NCBI RefSeq assembly: GCF_032271945.1
Contig: NZ_CP130319.1
Span: forward strand, 5,165,001 to 5,229,000
DNA: 64,000 bases
Origin: Paenibacillus sp. MBLB1832
GTDB lineage: Bacteria > Bacillota > Bacilli > Paenibacillales > NBRC-103111
Direction: 5' to 3'
A model generated the notes under the pieces. It did not search any database. It was given only the letters and a program-made list of their open reading frames with translations, and had not been told where the DNA came from. Every line of letters starts with the position of its first letter. Within the stretch, counting starts at the first letter, position 1. Position numbers and translations under genes: made by a program. Positions 1 through 8,311 of the stretch are shown here, in pieces.

Positions 1-2
1 GA

Positions 3-203
3 GATACACTCGAAGAGCGGATGAAAGAAAGCGGAGATTCAGAAGAAATCGCCTCTAAATATTTGTCCGATTACGAGGCTGAATTAGCGTATCGCGATCA
101 ATGTGACCACGTTTTTGAAAATGTCGATCTCGCGCATACGGTGTTCGACCTCACGAAAACCTTAGATAAATACTTAAATCGTAACCTCGTTGACTTAGAC
201 TAG
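3..203 (+). CDS. C-terminal end of a guanylate-kinase-like P-loop protein (partial)
   Basis: The reading frame is open to the left window edge and ends with TAG, so only the last 66 residues are visible. An internal ATG at 21 is not preceded by a good ribosome binding site, which fits a truncated longer gene. The pattern Leu-Glu-Glu-Arg-Met, then a Tyr/Glu-rich helix, then a Phe-Glu-Asn-Val-Asp-Leu stretch resembles the C-terminal lid and core of guanylate-kinase-type P-loop kinases, where a similar N-D/V-D-L motif closes the fold. The P-loop itself would lie outside the window, so the assignment is an inference from a short tail. It is followed by a hairpin terminator. Confidence 0.5.
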   Translation, partial: DTLEERMKESGDSEEIASKYLSDYEAELAYRDQCDHVFENVDLAHTVFDLTKTLDKYLNRNLVDLD

Positions 204-233
204 GAGCGAAGGGCACTAGCTGCCGATAAAAGG

Positions 234-262
234 CCTGGACGGTCCCCCGTCTGGGTCTTTTC
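234..262 (+). terminator. Intrinsic terminator after the first gene
   Basis: CCTGGACGG (234-242) pairs with CCGTCTGGG (247-255) through nine pairs, two of them G-U, around a four-base loop, followed by TCTTTTC. It lies 30 bases after the stop codon at 203. Confidence 0.6.
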
Positions 263-325
263 AATATTTAAAAAAGTAAAAGTTTAAGGCTAACCTAACT
301 CAAGCTCAGCGGGCTTCATGACCGG

Positions 326-354
326 TGAGTTAGTCCAAATAATCGACTAACTCA
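326..354. repeat. Inverted repeat upstream of the HEAT-repeat gene
   Basis: TGAGTTAGTC (326-335) and GACTAACTCA (345-354) form a perfect ten-base inverted repeat with a nine-base spacer. CTAACTCAAGC also occurs as a direct repeat at about 296 and 347. It lies about 85 bases before the start at 438 and has no T run, so an operator or mRNA hairpin is more likely than a terminator. Confidence 0.5.
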
Positions 355-437
355 AGCGCTTGCTGTGCCCACTCGCTGAAAATGATAAAAAGACGGCGCA
401 ATCGTTAATTTTGATGATAATTTAAGGAGTTAAACAA

Positions 438-1580
438 ATGAAAATCCTTTCAATCGAACCGACACCAAGCCCGAATTCCATGAAGCTCAATATGGATGAG
501 TCGTTACCTGCTGGTGTACGGGAAACGTATACGAAAAACAATCTTGCCGATGCACCTGCAGCTGTACAGCAATTGCTTGGGGTCGCGGGTGTGATCAGCG
601 TATTTCACGCGGCTGATTTCATTGCGGTCGATCGCAGCTCCAAAGGCGATTGGCAGTTGATTTTGGCGCAAGCGCGCGCGATCTTCGGTGAAGCACAGCC
701 AAGCGCAGATCAAGGCGCTCCATCTCCCGCGCCCCAGGCAGATGCTGCCTTCGGCGAAGCACAGGTGCTCGTGCAGATGTTTCGCGGTATTCCGCTCCAG
801 GTGAGGGTGCGCGCAGGCGCAGAAGAAGTGCGCGTCGGCATGCCAACGCGCTTCACGGAAGCCGCCGTCCGCGCAGGTACGGCTTCGCCGAACCTAATCA
901 AAGAGCGGAAGCTCGAGGAGCTCGGCGTCCGCTACGGCGAGCTGGGGGACATCGCGGGCGAGGTCGTCCAGGAACTGGACGCCTCTTACGACGATGCCCG
1001 CGTCGAAGAGCTGGTCTCCCTCGCGATGCGGGAGACCCAAGACCTCCCTGTGGCGGATTCCGCCGCCACAGGAGACATGAGCGCAGCCGCGGAGCAGCTG
1101 CGCCACAGCGACTGGAAGCTGCGCTACGCCGCGCTTCAGAAGATCCAGCCGTCGCTTACGACGCTGCCGCTGCTCGTCCATGCCCTGCAGGACGAGAACA
1201 CGTCGCTACGGCGACTTGCCACGGTGTACCTCGGGGACATCAAGGAGCCCGAGGTACTGCCCTATCTGTATCGTGCCCTCGAGGACGATTCACCTTCCGT
1301 GCGCCGGACAGCGGGAGATACGCTGTCCGATCTCGGCGACCCCGCCGCGATGCCGGCGATGGCGAAGGCATTGACGGACCGCAACAAGCTGGTCCGTTGG
1401 CGGGCGGCGCGGTTCCTCTACGAAGTCGGGGACCGCTCGGTGTTAGAGGCGCTGCGACAAGCAGCGGATGATCCCGAATTCGAGGTGCGCATGCAGGTGA
1501 AGATCGCGCTTGAGCGGATCGAAGGCGGCCATGCCGCAGAAGGTTCGGTCTGGCAGCAAATGACCCGCAGGAATGACTAG
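438..1580 (+). CDS. cvfC: CvfC-like virulence factor: Nfu-type N-terminus plus HEAT repeats
   Basis: The 380-residue protein begins with the motif Ile-Glu-Pro-Thr-Pro-Ser-Pro-Asn, typical of the Nfu/NifU N-terminal domain (residues 1-90), followed by a middle domain and HEAT-type helical repeats (about 215-365). This architecture matches the conserved virulence factor C family of staphylococci and its Bacillus relative YpgR. The family is linked to virulence and stress phenotypes in Staphylococcus, but its molecular role is not settled. The start has the ribosome binding site AAGGAG. The gene converges on the M48 protease gene with only nine bases between them. Confidence 0.8.
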   Translation: MKILSIEPTPSPNSMKLNMDESLPAGVRETYTKNNLADAPAAVQQLLGVAGVISVFHAADFIAVDRSSKGDWQLILAQARAIFGEAQPSADQGAPSPAPQADAAFGEAQVLVQMFRGIPLQVRVRAGAEEVRVGMPTRFTEAAVRAGTASPNLIKERKLEELGVRYGELGDIAGEVVQELDASYDDARVEELVSLAMRETQDLPVADSAATGDMSAAAEQLRHSDWKLRYAALQKIQPSLTTLPLLVHALQDENTSLRRLATVYLGDIKEPEVLPYLYRALEDDSPSVRRTAGDTLSDLGDPAAMPAMAKALTDRNKLVRWRAARFLYEVGDRSVLEALRQAADDPEFEVRMQVKIALERIEGGHAAEGSVWQQMTRRND

Positions 1581-1589
1581 CTCGCTCAG

Positions 1590-2840
1590 TTATTTTTTCG
1601 CAAACTGCTCAAAATACTGAATTCTTTCTAGAATCGTTGGATGAGAACCTCGGAACCATTGCACCAGCTTCGGCTGAGTAACGGGACTGAGGTTTTCTTG
1701 CGCGATATGCTGAAAAGCGCGAATAGCGGCATCGCCATCTCCTGTCATTTTCATCGCATACACATCGGCCCGGTGTTCAATCACACGCGAGAAGGCGTTC
1801 TGCGCCGGCGCGGAAAGAAAGCTCATCAACGCGATCAGCAGCAATAAAATCGGCAAAGCCGCAAGATCCCGCTCCCCACTGAAACCCCAAACCGCCCCCC
1901 AGCGCTTCAGGAAATAACGATAAGCGTGAAAGGCCAGCCAAAAGCCCACAAAGCTGAGCGCAACACCGTAAGCGATCCCCCAATAGATGTGCCGCTCCAC
2001 ATAGTGCCCCATTTCATGCGCCATCACCGTCATAATTTCATTTGGCTGCAGCTTGTTCAGAATCGTATCCCACAGCACAATCCGCGCGTTCCCTCCAATT
2101 CCGTTCACATAGGCGTTAATCGCCTTGGTCCTCTCCGACATATTAACCTCGTAAACCTGATCCGTCGGGATATTGGCGCGAGCTGCCAGATCGAGGATTT
2201 GTGCTTTGAGTTCTTGATTCTGGAGAGGTTTGAAATCGTTATACAGCGGATCGAGTACGACGGGTTGAATGAACGTAACGAATAAGATCAAGGGGATCGA
2301 AATGAGCCAGAGCCATACCCACCACTTCGTTGGACTCTTTGACGAGATCCATCTGAACAGTCCGACCATCACCATCGTGCCGATACAGTCGATAAGAAAC
2401 GATTTGCCATGATCCCCTAAGAACATGGCGGGCGTTTCAGTGGATAAGCCGTAAGCTTGGTCGATTTTGAACAGGAACACATCAATCGGCAGGAAGAATA
2501 CGTCCAATACGAGCGTAAACAGGAACACGAACAGCATCACTTGCAGAAAAGAAGCCCGACACAGCTTCTCCGCAAGTTGGCGGAAGGAGATCGCAACGCC
2601 GAATAGTAGAACGGTCACTCCCATTTGCAACGGCGTGCTTAGAAAAAAGGTTAACGAATGAATGCGAGACAGCGTGTCGGCTTTGGCAATTTCGGCATGT
2701 GTCATGAATGTGTTCGGATCTGCCGCGGTGCCAATCATCGCAGCAGGGATGCGGAACCCATCCCCCTGAAACACATACACCACGATGAAAATGGCATAAC
2801 AGGCAAAAGCGGCTAAACACCACAAATAAAATCGTTTCAT
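1590..2840 (-). CDS. M48 family integral-membrane metalloprotease (Ste24-like)
   Basis: The 416-residue protein has several N-terminal membrane segments (first at residues 5-24) like the CAAX-protease N-terminal domain. These are followed by the zinc motif HEMGH at residues 275-279 and a downstream Glu in IEHRAD that supplies the third ligand. This is the Ste24/M48 layout seen in Bacillus YhfN-type proteins. It should act in the membrane on misfolded or short membrane-proximal substrates; the actual substrate is unknown. All catalytic residues look intact. The start has a GGAGG site (CGGAGGAATAAG). Confidence 0.88.
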   Translation of the reverse strand: MKRFYLWCLAAFACYAIFIVVYVFQGDGFRIPAAMIGTAADPNTFMTHAEIAKADTLSRIHSLTFFLSTPLQMGVTVLLFGVAISFRQLAEKLCRASFLQVMLFVFLFTLVLDVFFLPIDVFLFKIDQAYGLSTETPAMFLGDHGKSFLIDCIGTMVMVGLFRWISSKSPTKWWVWLWLISIPLILFVTFIQPVVLDPLYNDFKPLQNQELKAQILDLAARANIPTDQVYEVNMSERTKAINAYVNGIGGNARIVLWDTILNKLQPNEIMTVMAHEMGHYVERHIYWGIAYGVALSFVGFWLAFHAYRYFLKRWGAVWGFSGERDLAALPILLLLIALMSFLSAPAQNAFSRVIEHRADVYAMKMTGDGDAAIRAFQHIAQENLSPVTQPKLVQWFRGSHPTILERIQYFEQFAKK

Positions 2841-2906
2841 CTTATTCCTCCGTGTTTCTCAGTACGAGTTGGCAAGGCTTGTATACTTAATCTATGCGCA
2901 GGTTAG

Positions 2907-2935
2907 TTGCATTATCAGTCCTCTCATGATGTAAT
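2907..2935 (+). promoter_or_regulatory. Candidate sigma-A promoter for the C39 peptidase gene
   Basis: TTGCAT at 2907-2912 and TGTAAT at 2930-2935 are separated by 17 bases, placing the transcription start about 22 bases before the ATG at 2965. Confidence 0.5.
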
Positions 2936-2964
2936 AAAAACATACCTAAGAACGGACGTGCGAT

Positions 2965-3825
2965 ATGAAAAAAGTCATCATTTGGGCTGGACTGGCACTG
3001 TCCAGTCTCACGCTTATTGTAATAGCTAGAACGAACTTGTTTCTTGCGGACAAGCACGAGACATCTCTTCATTCTTCGAAAGTTGCAGCAACAAGTCCTG
3101 CTCCGACAGCCAGCTGGACGAAGAAACCGACCTCCAGCGTACCTGCTTCTAGATCTGCTGCGACTGCAACCGTACCTGCAACTCCAACTGCGGCGCCTTC
3201 GGAAACGCCAGCCACAGCAGCCGCTCCCACTCAGCATCATGTCCAGATCGCGGGCATTCCTGCCCTCTCTCAGCTCCCCGAGCTGCCTAACGGATGCGAA
3301 GCGGTCGCTGCGACTATGCTGCTTAACTGGGCAGGACTGCCGATCACCAAAGAGGAAGTTGCGGATGCCCTGCCAAAAGGGGACATGCCCTACGAGAACG
3401 AATTCGGCGCCTTCGTCGGAAGCAATCCCAAAGATGTCTTTGTCGGCGATCCGTATGAGGCTGGTTATGGCATTTACCATACACCTATGGCCAAGCTGAT
3501 GAATCAATGGCTGCCTGGTCATATTCGTGACCTCACGGGCACCTCATTCGAGGATTTGCTAGATGTCCTGGCACATGGCAGTCCAGCCATGGTCTGGGCT
3601 ACCGAGCATATGGACACGCCATATTGGGACTTGGAGTGGGAAGACGAGGATGGCGAACTTGTGGAGTGGTATCAGCCTGAGCACGCGCTCCTTCTGACAG
3701 GTTGGGACGATGACTACGCCTATATGAACGACCCTATGACCGGCGAGCAGGAGGCTTATCCGTTGGAAGACTTCCATAAAGTCTGGGAGTTGATGGGGTC
3801 TCAAGCGATTACGATTATTAGCTAG
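2965..3825 (+). CDS. Membrane-anchored C39-like cysteine peptidase
   Basis: The 286-residue protein has a signal anchor (residues 3-22) and a Ala/Pro/Thr-rich linker (38-90). A Peptidase_C39_2-type domain follows, in which the motif PNGCEA places the likely nucleophile at Cys111, with His240 in PEHALLLTGW and Asn255-Asp256 completing a papain-like triad. The fold is common in secreted proteins of Firmicutes; the substrate cannot be read from sequence. The linker suggests the domain is held away from the membrane or reaches into the wall. No bacteriocin transporter is next to it, so a role as an ABC-exporter leader peptidase is unlikely. Confidence 0.8.
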   Translation: MKKVIIWAGLALSSLTLIVIARTNLFLADKHETSLHSSKVAATSPAPTASWTKKPTSSVPASRSAATATVPATPTAAPSETPATAAAPTQHHVQIAGIPALSQLPELPNGCEAVAATMLLNWAGLPITKEEVADALPKGDMPYENEFGAFVGSNPKDVFVGDPYEAGYGIYHTPMAKLMNQWLPGHIRDLTGTSFEDLLDVLAHGSPAMVWATEHMDTPYWDLEWEDEDGELVEWYQPEHALLLTGWDDDYAYMNDPMTGEQEAYPLEDFHKVWELMGSQAITIIS

Positions 3826-3917
3826 CAACTCGGAGATTGCAACGATCTTGACTACACCGCACAATTCCATTACGATTGTTCTATATAAAGAACAATTTGT
3901 CATGAGGAGCGGTTTCG

Positions 3918-5390
3918 ATGAGTAAAGCGTTTGCTGTCTTGAAGAACCTAAGCGACAAGGTCATGATTACTTTTGTGCTAGCCATCTTCTTTTTTACACT
4001 ATTAGGCTTCCTAGTTACCATCACGACCTATATGAAATCCTATAGCAACATCGTTTCATGGTTAGAATGGATCTGGGTGCTTCCTGCCATCCTTCTATTC
4101 TATTTGTGCATCCAGCTAGGAAAATTTTTTCAAAGGAAAAGTGAGTTGCACCTTGTCATTTTCGCTGTCACGGCGGCTACGATTTGTTATCTTATCCTCA
4201 ATCTCTCCTACAACACCCTCCCCGTAAGTGACTACAAAGATATTTGGACCGGAGCAAATGAGATGGCAGCAGGCACATTTACGGGCGGTCACGATCCTTC
4301 AAATTATTTCTACTACTACAATTGGCAGGTCGGTATCGCTGCTTTTGAATCTATCATCATTCGGATATTCGGTTCACATTTTTGGGTGCTCAAAATACTC
4401 AATATTATTATACTAAATCTCATTTCTTGGGGGATTTATCGGATTGCTAAGAAGAAGACAGGCCGAGAGGCTGCCTGCATCACCTATATGATCACGATTT
4501 TCTATCTCCCTTACTTACTGAGCGTACCGCAATTTTCAAATCAGCATCTTACGCTTCTCTTGCTACTGGTTGCCTTTCATTGGATTGAAAAAAACAAGTT
4601 TGCCTTTTCCGCCTTGACGGGTCTGTTATTGGCTGTTTTAAACATTTTGAGACCTGTCGCCATCGTTGTCGTATTAACAATACTTTGTTATTGGCTGTAC
4701 GTATTTTTCCGCGATCGTGCATTCAAAAAATGGATCCTGCACTCCGCTCTCCTCGCACTTACGTTCTTCATAGCAGTAAGCGGTTTCGATAAGCTTTTCG
4801 TGAAAATCGACTATGCGGATGCTCCTGTCAGCCAACCTAAAATGCCCTATTTTAAATATGTAAAAGGGTTGGGGGGAGATCAGGGCTTTGACAAACTGGC
4901 TAAGCTCAGCTATGACTACGAGACGTTTAATCAGATTCAGAAGGAGCAGCTAAATAGTCTGATTACCGAGCAACCGGTGAGCACCGTCATCTTCGTCATC
5001 AATAAAATGTGCAGGTATTGGGGATTGTTTGACTATCAATTTGAGCATACGTTTAATCATGATCCCGATTACTACTATCAGTATCCAGTGAAAGCATTGT
5101 ATATGATCAGCTGGTTCCAATACATGCTCTGCATCCTATTAGCTTTAATAGGATTTCGATTATGGAAACAAAAGCATGACATGGATGTCTACGTTATTTT
5201 TTTCATCGGATATAATCTAGTCTATCTGTTGATTGAAGCCTTTTCGTCCTACCGCTTTATCGTCTACCCCTTTATCATCATCATGTCTGGTTATGCGATT
5301 CATGAGCTACGGCTTTACGAGATCAATCGCATTGTGAGCATTGTAAAAATGAAAAGTAAGAAGCCATTTGCGCGAACACGCTCCTTGTAA
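3918..5390 (+). CDS. Polytopic membrane glycosyltransferase, GT39/ArnT-like
   Basis: The 490-residue protein has about ten or more hydrophobic segments. Its first extracytoplasmic loop contains the acidic motif Val-Ser-Asp-Tyr-Lys-Asp near residues 96-101, as in PMT/ArnT-type transferases that use a polyprenyl-phosphate sugar donor. The likely role is adding a sugar to an envelope polymer or protein on the outer face of the membrane. The start has the site GAGGAG and lies 92 bases after the C39 peptidase gene, so the two may be co-transcribed. Family assignment is from topology and the Asp motif; donor and acceptor are unknown. Confidence 0.7.
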   Translation: MSKAFAVLKNLSDKVMITFVLAIFFFTLLGFLVTITTYMKSYSNIVSWLEWIWVLPAILLFYLCIQLGKFFQRKSELHLVIFAVTAATICYLILNLSYNTLPVSDYKDIWTGANEMAAGTFTGGHDPSNYFYYYNWQVGIAAFESIIIRIFGSHFWVLKILNIIILNLISWGIYRIAKKKTGREAACITYMITIFYLPYLLSVPQFSNQHLTLLLLLVAFHWIEKNKFAFSALTGLLLAVLNILRPVAIVVVLTILCYWLYVFFRDRAFKKWILHSALLALTFFIAVSGFDKLFVKIDYADAPVSQPKMPYFKYVKGLGGDQGFDKLAKLSYDYETFNQIQKEQLNSLITEQPVSTVIFVINKMCRYWGLFDYQFEHTFNHDPDYYYQYPVKALYMISWFQYMLCILLALIGFRLWKQKHDMDVYVIFFIGYNLVYLLIEAFSSYRFIVYPFIIIMSGYAIHELRLYEINRIVSIVKMKSKKPFARTRSL

Positions 5391-5436
5391 TTAAAAAAGC
5401 ATGAACTGCCCCTCCAAGGGTTGTCCATGCTTACTC
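5391..5436 (-). terminator. Terminator of the IF-3 paralogue gene
   Basis: AAGCATG (5397-5403) pairs with CATGCTT (5426-5432), enclosing CCCCTccaaGGG. On the minus strand the stem is followed by a run of six T. Confidence 0.75.
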
Positions 5437-5437
5437 A

Positions 5438-5923
5438 TTAAAGCGGGTCCAATTGAACCGCCGCTTGTTTGCCGCTCAATTGAATGCCCGTGTGCTTCTT
5501 GCCGAAGGCGCTGAGCTCCTTCACTAACCCCTCAAGCAATTCCTTCGCTCGCGCGCCCTCTTTGCCGGTGATTTTCACGACGAGCAGCACTGCGTCGCCG
5601 CTCTTCAGCATGCGCTCCGCTTGCGAGCGCTTCGTGTCCAAATCATGATCTTCGATATTCGCCGTTAAGCGAAGCTCTTTCACTTTAGGCCCTTGCGCTT
5701 GTTTCCGCGCTTGCTGCTTCTCATGCAAGATTTCCTGCTTCGCAGTGCCAGCACCAATTAGCTTGCAAGGCGGCGGGCTGCTCATGAGCGAGGTGCAGAC
5801 GAGGTCAACTTTCAGCTTTTTCGCTAGAGCTAGAGCTTCTTTCGTTGCCATCACGCCCAAGTCCTCACCTTGCAGGCCCGTGACGTGAACTTCAGATGCT
5901 TTAATTTTCTCATTCTTAATCAT
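5438..5923 (-). CDS. Divergent paralogue of translation initiation factor IF-3
   Basis: The 161-residue protein covers both IF-3 domains: an N-domain (about 1-68, including the PPPCKLI segment that matches the family's PPVCR(I/L) motif) and a C-domain (about 78-161, with VKELRL and DHDLDTK). The start at 5923 is chosen because AGGTGG lies eight bases upstream; a longer frame to 6016 has no support. The usual neighbours of infC, rpmI and rplT, are absent, and the C-domain segment that normally reads Arg-Phe-Arg-Gly-Arg-Glu is replaced by KITGKEG. This is therefore probably a second, divergent copy and not the essential factor. It may bind ribosomes under particular conditions, which is inference. 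Confidence 0.78.
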   Translation of the reverse strand: MIKNEKIKASEVHVTGLQGEDLGVMATKEALALAKKLKVDLVCTSLMSSPPPCKLIGAGTAKQEILHEKQQARKQAQGPKVKELRLTANIEDHDLDTKRSQAERMLKSGDAVLLVVKITGKEGARAKELLEGLVKELSAFGKKHTGIQLSGKQAAVQLDPL

Positions 5924-5983
5924 TGTGAATCCACCTGATCTTTCGCTATAATGAACCCAACCACAGGTATAAGGGCAGCCCTT
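5923..5983 (+). promoter_or_regulatory. Candidate promoter and palindrome between divergent genes
   Basis: On the plus strand TTGTGA (5923-5928) and a perfect TATAAT (5947-5952) are 18 bases apart, reading toward the gene at 6040. The perfect 13-base palindrome AAGGGCAGCCCTT lies at 5971-5983, between the two divergent genes, and could be an operator. Confidence 0.45.
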
Positions 5984-6039
5984 GGTTGAACGGTATACGT
6001 GGCCATGAAGCCCCATATTAAGGAGATGTTTGTTCCATC

Positions 6040-6348
6040 ATGAATAATAAACAATTAGAAGAGCAAATGATCGAGAATTATAAGCGTGAAGAGCATATGA
6101 TGATTTTAGTGTTTGCCCAGTGGTGCATCAACCACGATTTGGATCCCGCTGCGCTCTATCACAGTGCCTATCCTGACCAGCCAAATAATGAAGCGTTACA
6201 GAAAGCGCTGGATTTAACGGTGCCCAAAGATGAAGCAGGCGAGGTCCCAGATGATACGTTGCTAGGCGTGCTTTCACTGTTCGGCAACGAGGAGCTGGCG
6301 TTCGTCGTGACGCAAGAAATCGAGAAACGGCCTAAACACAGTCGTTAA
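6040..6348 (+). CDS. Small acidic protein of unknown function
   Basis: The 102-residue protein has an N-terminal amphipathic helix (EEQMIENYKREEHMM), one aromatic segment VFAQWCINHDLD and an acidic C-terminal half, with no membrane segment or signal peptide. I do not recognise the family. The start is supported by the strong site AAGGAGATG about 12 bases upstream, and the codon pattern is like that of its neighbours. It is divergent from the IF-3 paralogue, and the 116 bases between them hold a TATAAT box and a palindrome, so shared control is possible. Confidence 0.7.
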   Translation: MNNKQLEEQMIENYKREEHMMILVFAQWCINHDLDPAALYHSAYPDQPNNEALQKALDLTVPKDEAGEVPDDTLLGVLSLFGNEELAFVVTQEIEKRPKHSR

Positions 6349-6368
6349 TGGGGTTAAGTGTCCTCACC

Positions 6369-7400
6369 CTAAATCATAAAACTATGCGAGTGGTTTAACT
6401 CAAAAGCTTCCGCCAACAGTTCCACTGTCCGCAACCGCGTTTCCAGGGTATAACCGCCTGCAACGATCATGACCTCATCGACGTTATAACTTGCGGCCAA
6501 TGCCCGAATCTGCTCCCTGACTTGGTTCGGATTGCCCACAATCATGCGCGAGCGATTATCGCGCACACGCGTCTGATCCCAATCGGAATACGGATATTCC
6601 GCAGCTTCCCTCGGCGATTTCACTCCGGTGAACTCGCCTTTTTCCATTTGCAGAATGCGCAAATCGATGGAGCTTGCTTGCTCCTCCGCCTCGGTTGTCG
6701 TCTCGGCGCACAGCACATAGATGCAGACCGTCGCCTGCGGCACGACATTGAGCGCGGACGGCTGGAACGAGCTGCGGTAGCTGCGCACCGCATGCTGTCC
6801 CCCCGCTCCGTTGATGAAGTGCGCGAAGCAGAACGCTGCGCCTGCCTGCGACGCGTACACCCCGCTCTGCCCCGTGGAGCCGAGCAGCCATACCTGGGGC
6901 ATCGAGCTCACCAACGGGGTGGCGCGGATGCCCTCGAACACATGCCCCGGTTCCACCGAATCGGTGAGGAACCGCAGCAGATCTAGGACTTGCGCTGGGA
7001 ACCGCTCTAGTCCTTCGAACAGATCGGCGCTGACACCGCGCAGCGCCTTGGCCGTATGCGGCGTGCCGCCAGGCGCACGCCCAATGCCCAGATCGATGCG
7101 GCCTGGATAGAGCGCCTCGAGCATGCGGAAGTTCTCAGCGACCTTGTAGGCGCTGTAATGCGGCAGCAGTACGCCGCCGGAGCCAAGCCGGATGCGGCTT
7201 GTGCGCGCAGCCAGCGTGGACAGCAGCACCTCAGGCGAGGAGCCCGCCAACCCTTGGGAGTTATGATGTTCCGACACCCAGAATCGAGTGTAGCCAAGCC
7301 GGTCTGCAAGTTGCGCGAGCCCTATCGTTTGTTGCAACGCTTCGCTATGTGTAAAGCCGGATGAGACCGGTGACTGATCAAGAATACTAAGCTTCAGCAA
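6369..7400 (-). CDS. LLM-class flavin-dependent monooxygenase, MsnO8-like
   Basis: The protein of about 343 residues has the bacterial-luciferase-like TIM barrel. It begins LKLSILDQSPVS, has FWVSEHHN near residue 42 and the long family signature around YPGRIDLGIGRAPGG. These are typical of the MsnO8/YtmO type of FMN-dependent oxidoreductases. It would use reduced flavin supplied by a separate reductase; the substrate is unknown. An ATG at 7406 abuts the site AGAAGGG with no spacing, so I prefer the in-frame TTG at 7400, six bases after it. The gene stands alone. Confidence 0.82.
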   Translation of the reverse strand: MLKLSILDQSPVSSGFTHSEALQQTIGLAQLADRLGYTRFWVSEHHNSQGLAGSSPEVLLSTLAARTSRIRLGSGGVLLPHYSAYKVAENFRMLEALYPGRIDLGIGRAPGGTPHTAKALRGVSADLFEGLERFPAQVLDLLRFLTDSVEPGHVFEGIRATPLVSSMPQVWLLGSTGQSGVYASQAGAAFCFAHFINGAGGQHAVRSYRSSFQPSALNVVPQATVCIYVLCAETTTEAEEQASSIDLRILQMEKGEFTGVKSPREAAEYPYSDWDQTRVRDNRSRMIVGNPNQVREQIRALAASYNVDEVMIVAGGYTLETRLRTVELLAEAFELNHSHSFMI

Positions 7401-7465
7401 TGTCATCCCTTCTTTCCTGTCATCTGACGATGATGTTACTCATTATACAACGGTATGAGGCCAAA

Positions 7466-7504
7466 TGAAAAAAGGACAAACCGAAGTGGCGTTGTCCTTC
7501 TTTC
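7466..7504 (-). terminator. Terminator of the PAP2 phosphatase gene
   Basis: AAGGACAA (7472-7479) pairs with TTGTCCTT (7492-7499). On the minus strand the stem is followed by six T, about 45 bases after the stop at 7548. Confidence 0.65.
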
Positions 7505-7547
7505 TTTTCACCCATAGCGCGTTCCGTTTGCTTACTCCAGTGTATGA

Positions 7548-8255
7548 TTACTGGGAAAATTTATGACCCTTTTCCATATAGTCTCGTCCTGTATCTATGC
7601 GCCCTGCTTGTCGATGCCGGATGCGGCGAACCGCGTGCGTGCATCCGATGAGCCCAATACCGCCAGCCAAATACCCAGCAACCACATCACTCGGGTAGTG
7701 CACCCCCAGGTAAATGCGACTGAGTCCAATGCAGACGATGATGACTATGCCAATCACAGGAACCAACCATGCGGCTTTCCAAATACGGCGCATATTGACC
7801 CATAACAGGTAGGCCAGCAGTCCATAGAACAGAATCGAAACCATCGAATGCCCGCTGGGAAAGCTGAAGCCATCCTCTTCAATTAACCATCCGTCCGCTG
7901 CGGGACGATCACGTTCAAAAATCCCTTTGAGTGCAGTATTCATCAACCAAGCACCAAGCACACCCACGAATAGCACGAGCGTTTCCCACTTATGTTTAAA
8001 TTTGAAGATGAGTATGCCCCCGACAAGAAAGAATAAAATAAACTCCGTCGATCCGCTTCCTAGAAAGGTAAACACTTTAGCCACGGAAGTCCATGCATCC
8101 GCTCGTTGATCTCGAATGAAAACGCCTACATGTTGATCAAACTGATCGAGCCAACTCGCCGTTAAACTCCGTGACAACACGATAAATGCGAGGAGCAGCG
8201 TGCCAGCCGCCCCTATACTCCACATCATATCCTTAACAAGTCCCTTGCCCTTCAT
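7548..8255 (-). CDS. PAP2-family membrane phosphatase
   Basis: The 235-residue protein has about six membrane segments. The three phosphatase motifs are visible: KGIFERDRP (motif 1), FSFPSGHSM (motif 2) and SRIYLGVHYPSDV (motif 3, with catalytic His). The family removes phosphate from lipid phosphates such as undecaprenyl pyrophosphate or phosphatidylglycerophosphate. The start at 8255 follows GGGGGG by eight bases; a GTG at 8309 would add a Thr/Asn-rich tail without a site. It lies 56 bases after the TVP38 gene, probably in one operon; the pair suggests lipid or lipid-carrier metabolism. Confidence 0.85.
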   Translation of the reverse strand: MKGKGLVKDMMWSIGAAGTLLLAFIVLSRSLTASWLDQFDQHVGVFIRDQRADAWTSVAKVFTFLGSGSTEFILFFLVGGILIFKFKHKWETLVLFVGVLGAWLMNTALKGIFERDRPAADGWLIEEDGFSFPSGHSMVSILFYGLLAYLLWVNMRRIWKAAWLVPVIGIVIIVCIGLSRIYLGVHYPSDVVAGYLAGGIGLIGCTHAVRRIRHRQAGRIDTGRDYMEKGHKFSQ

Positions 8256-8311
8256 CCTGTTTATCCCCCCGCTAGTATGTACCTTTGTGTTTGTCTTTGT
8301 GTTTGTCACCG

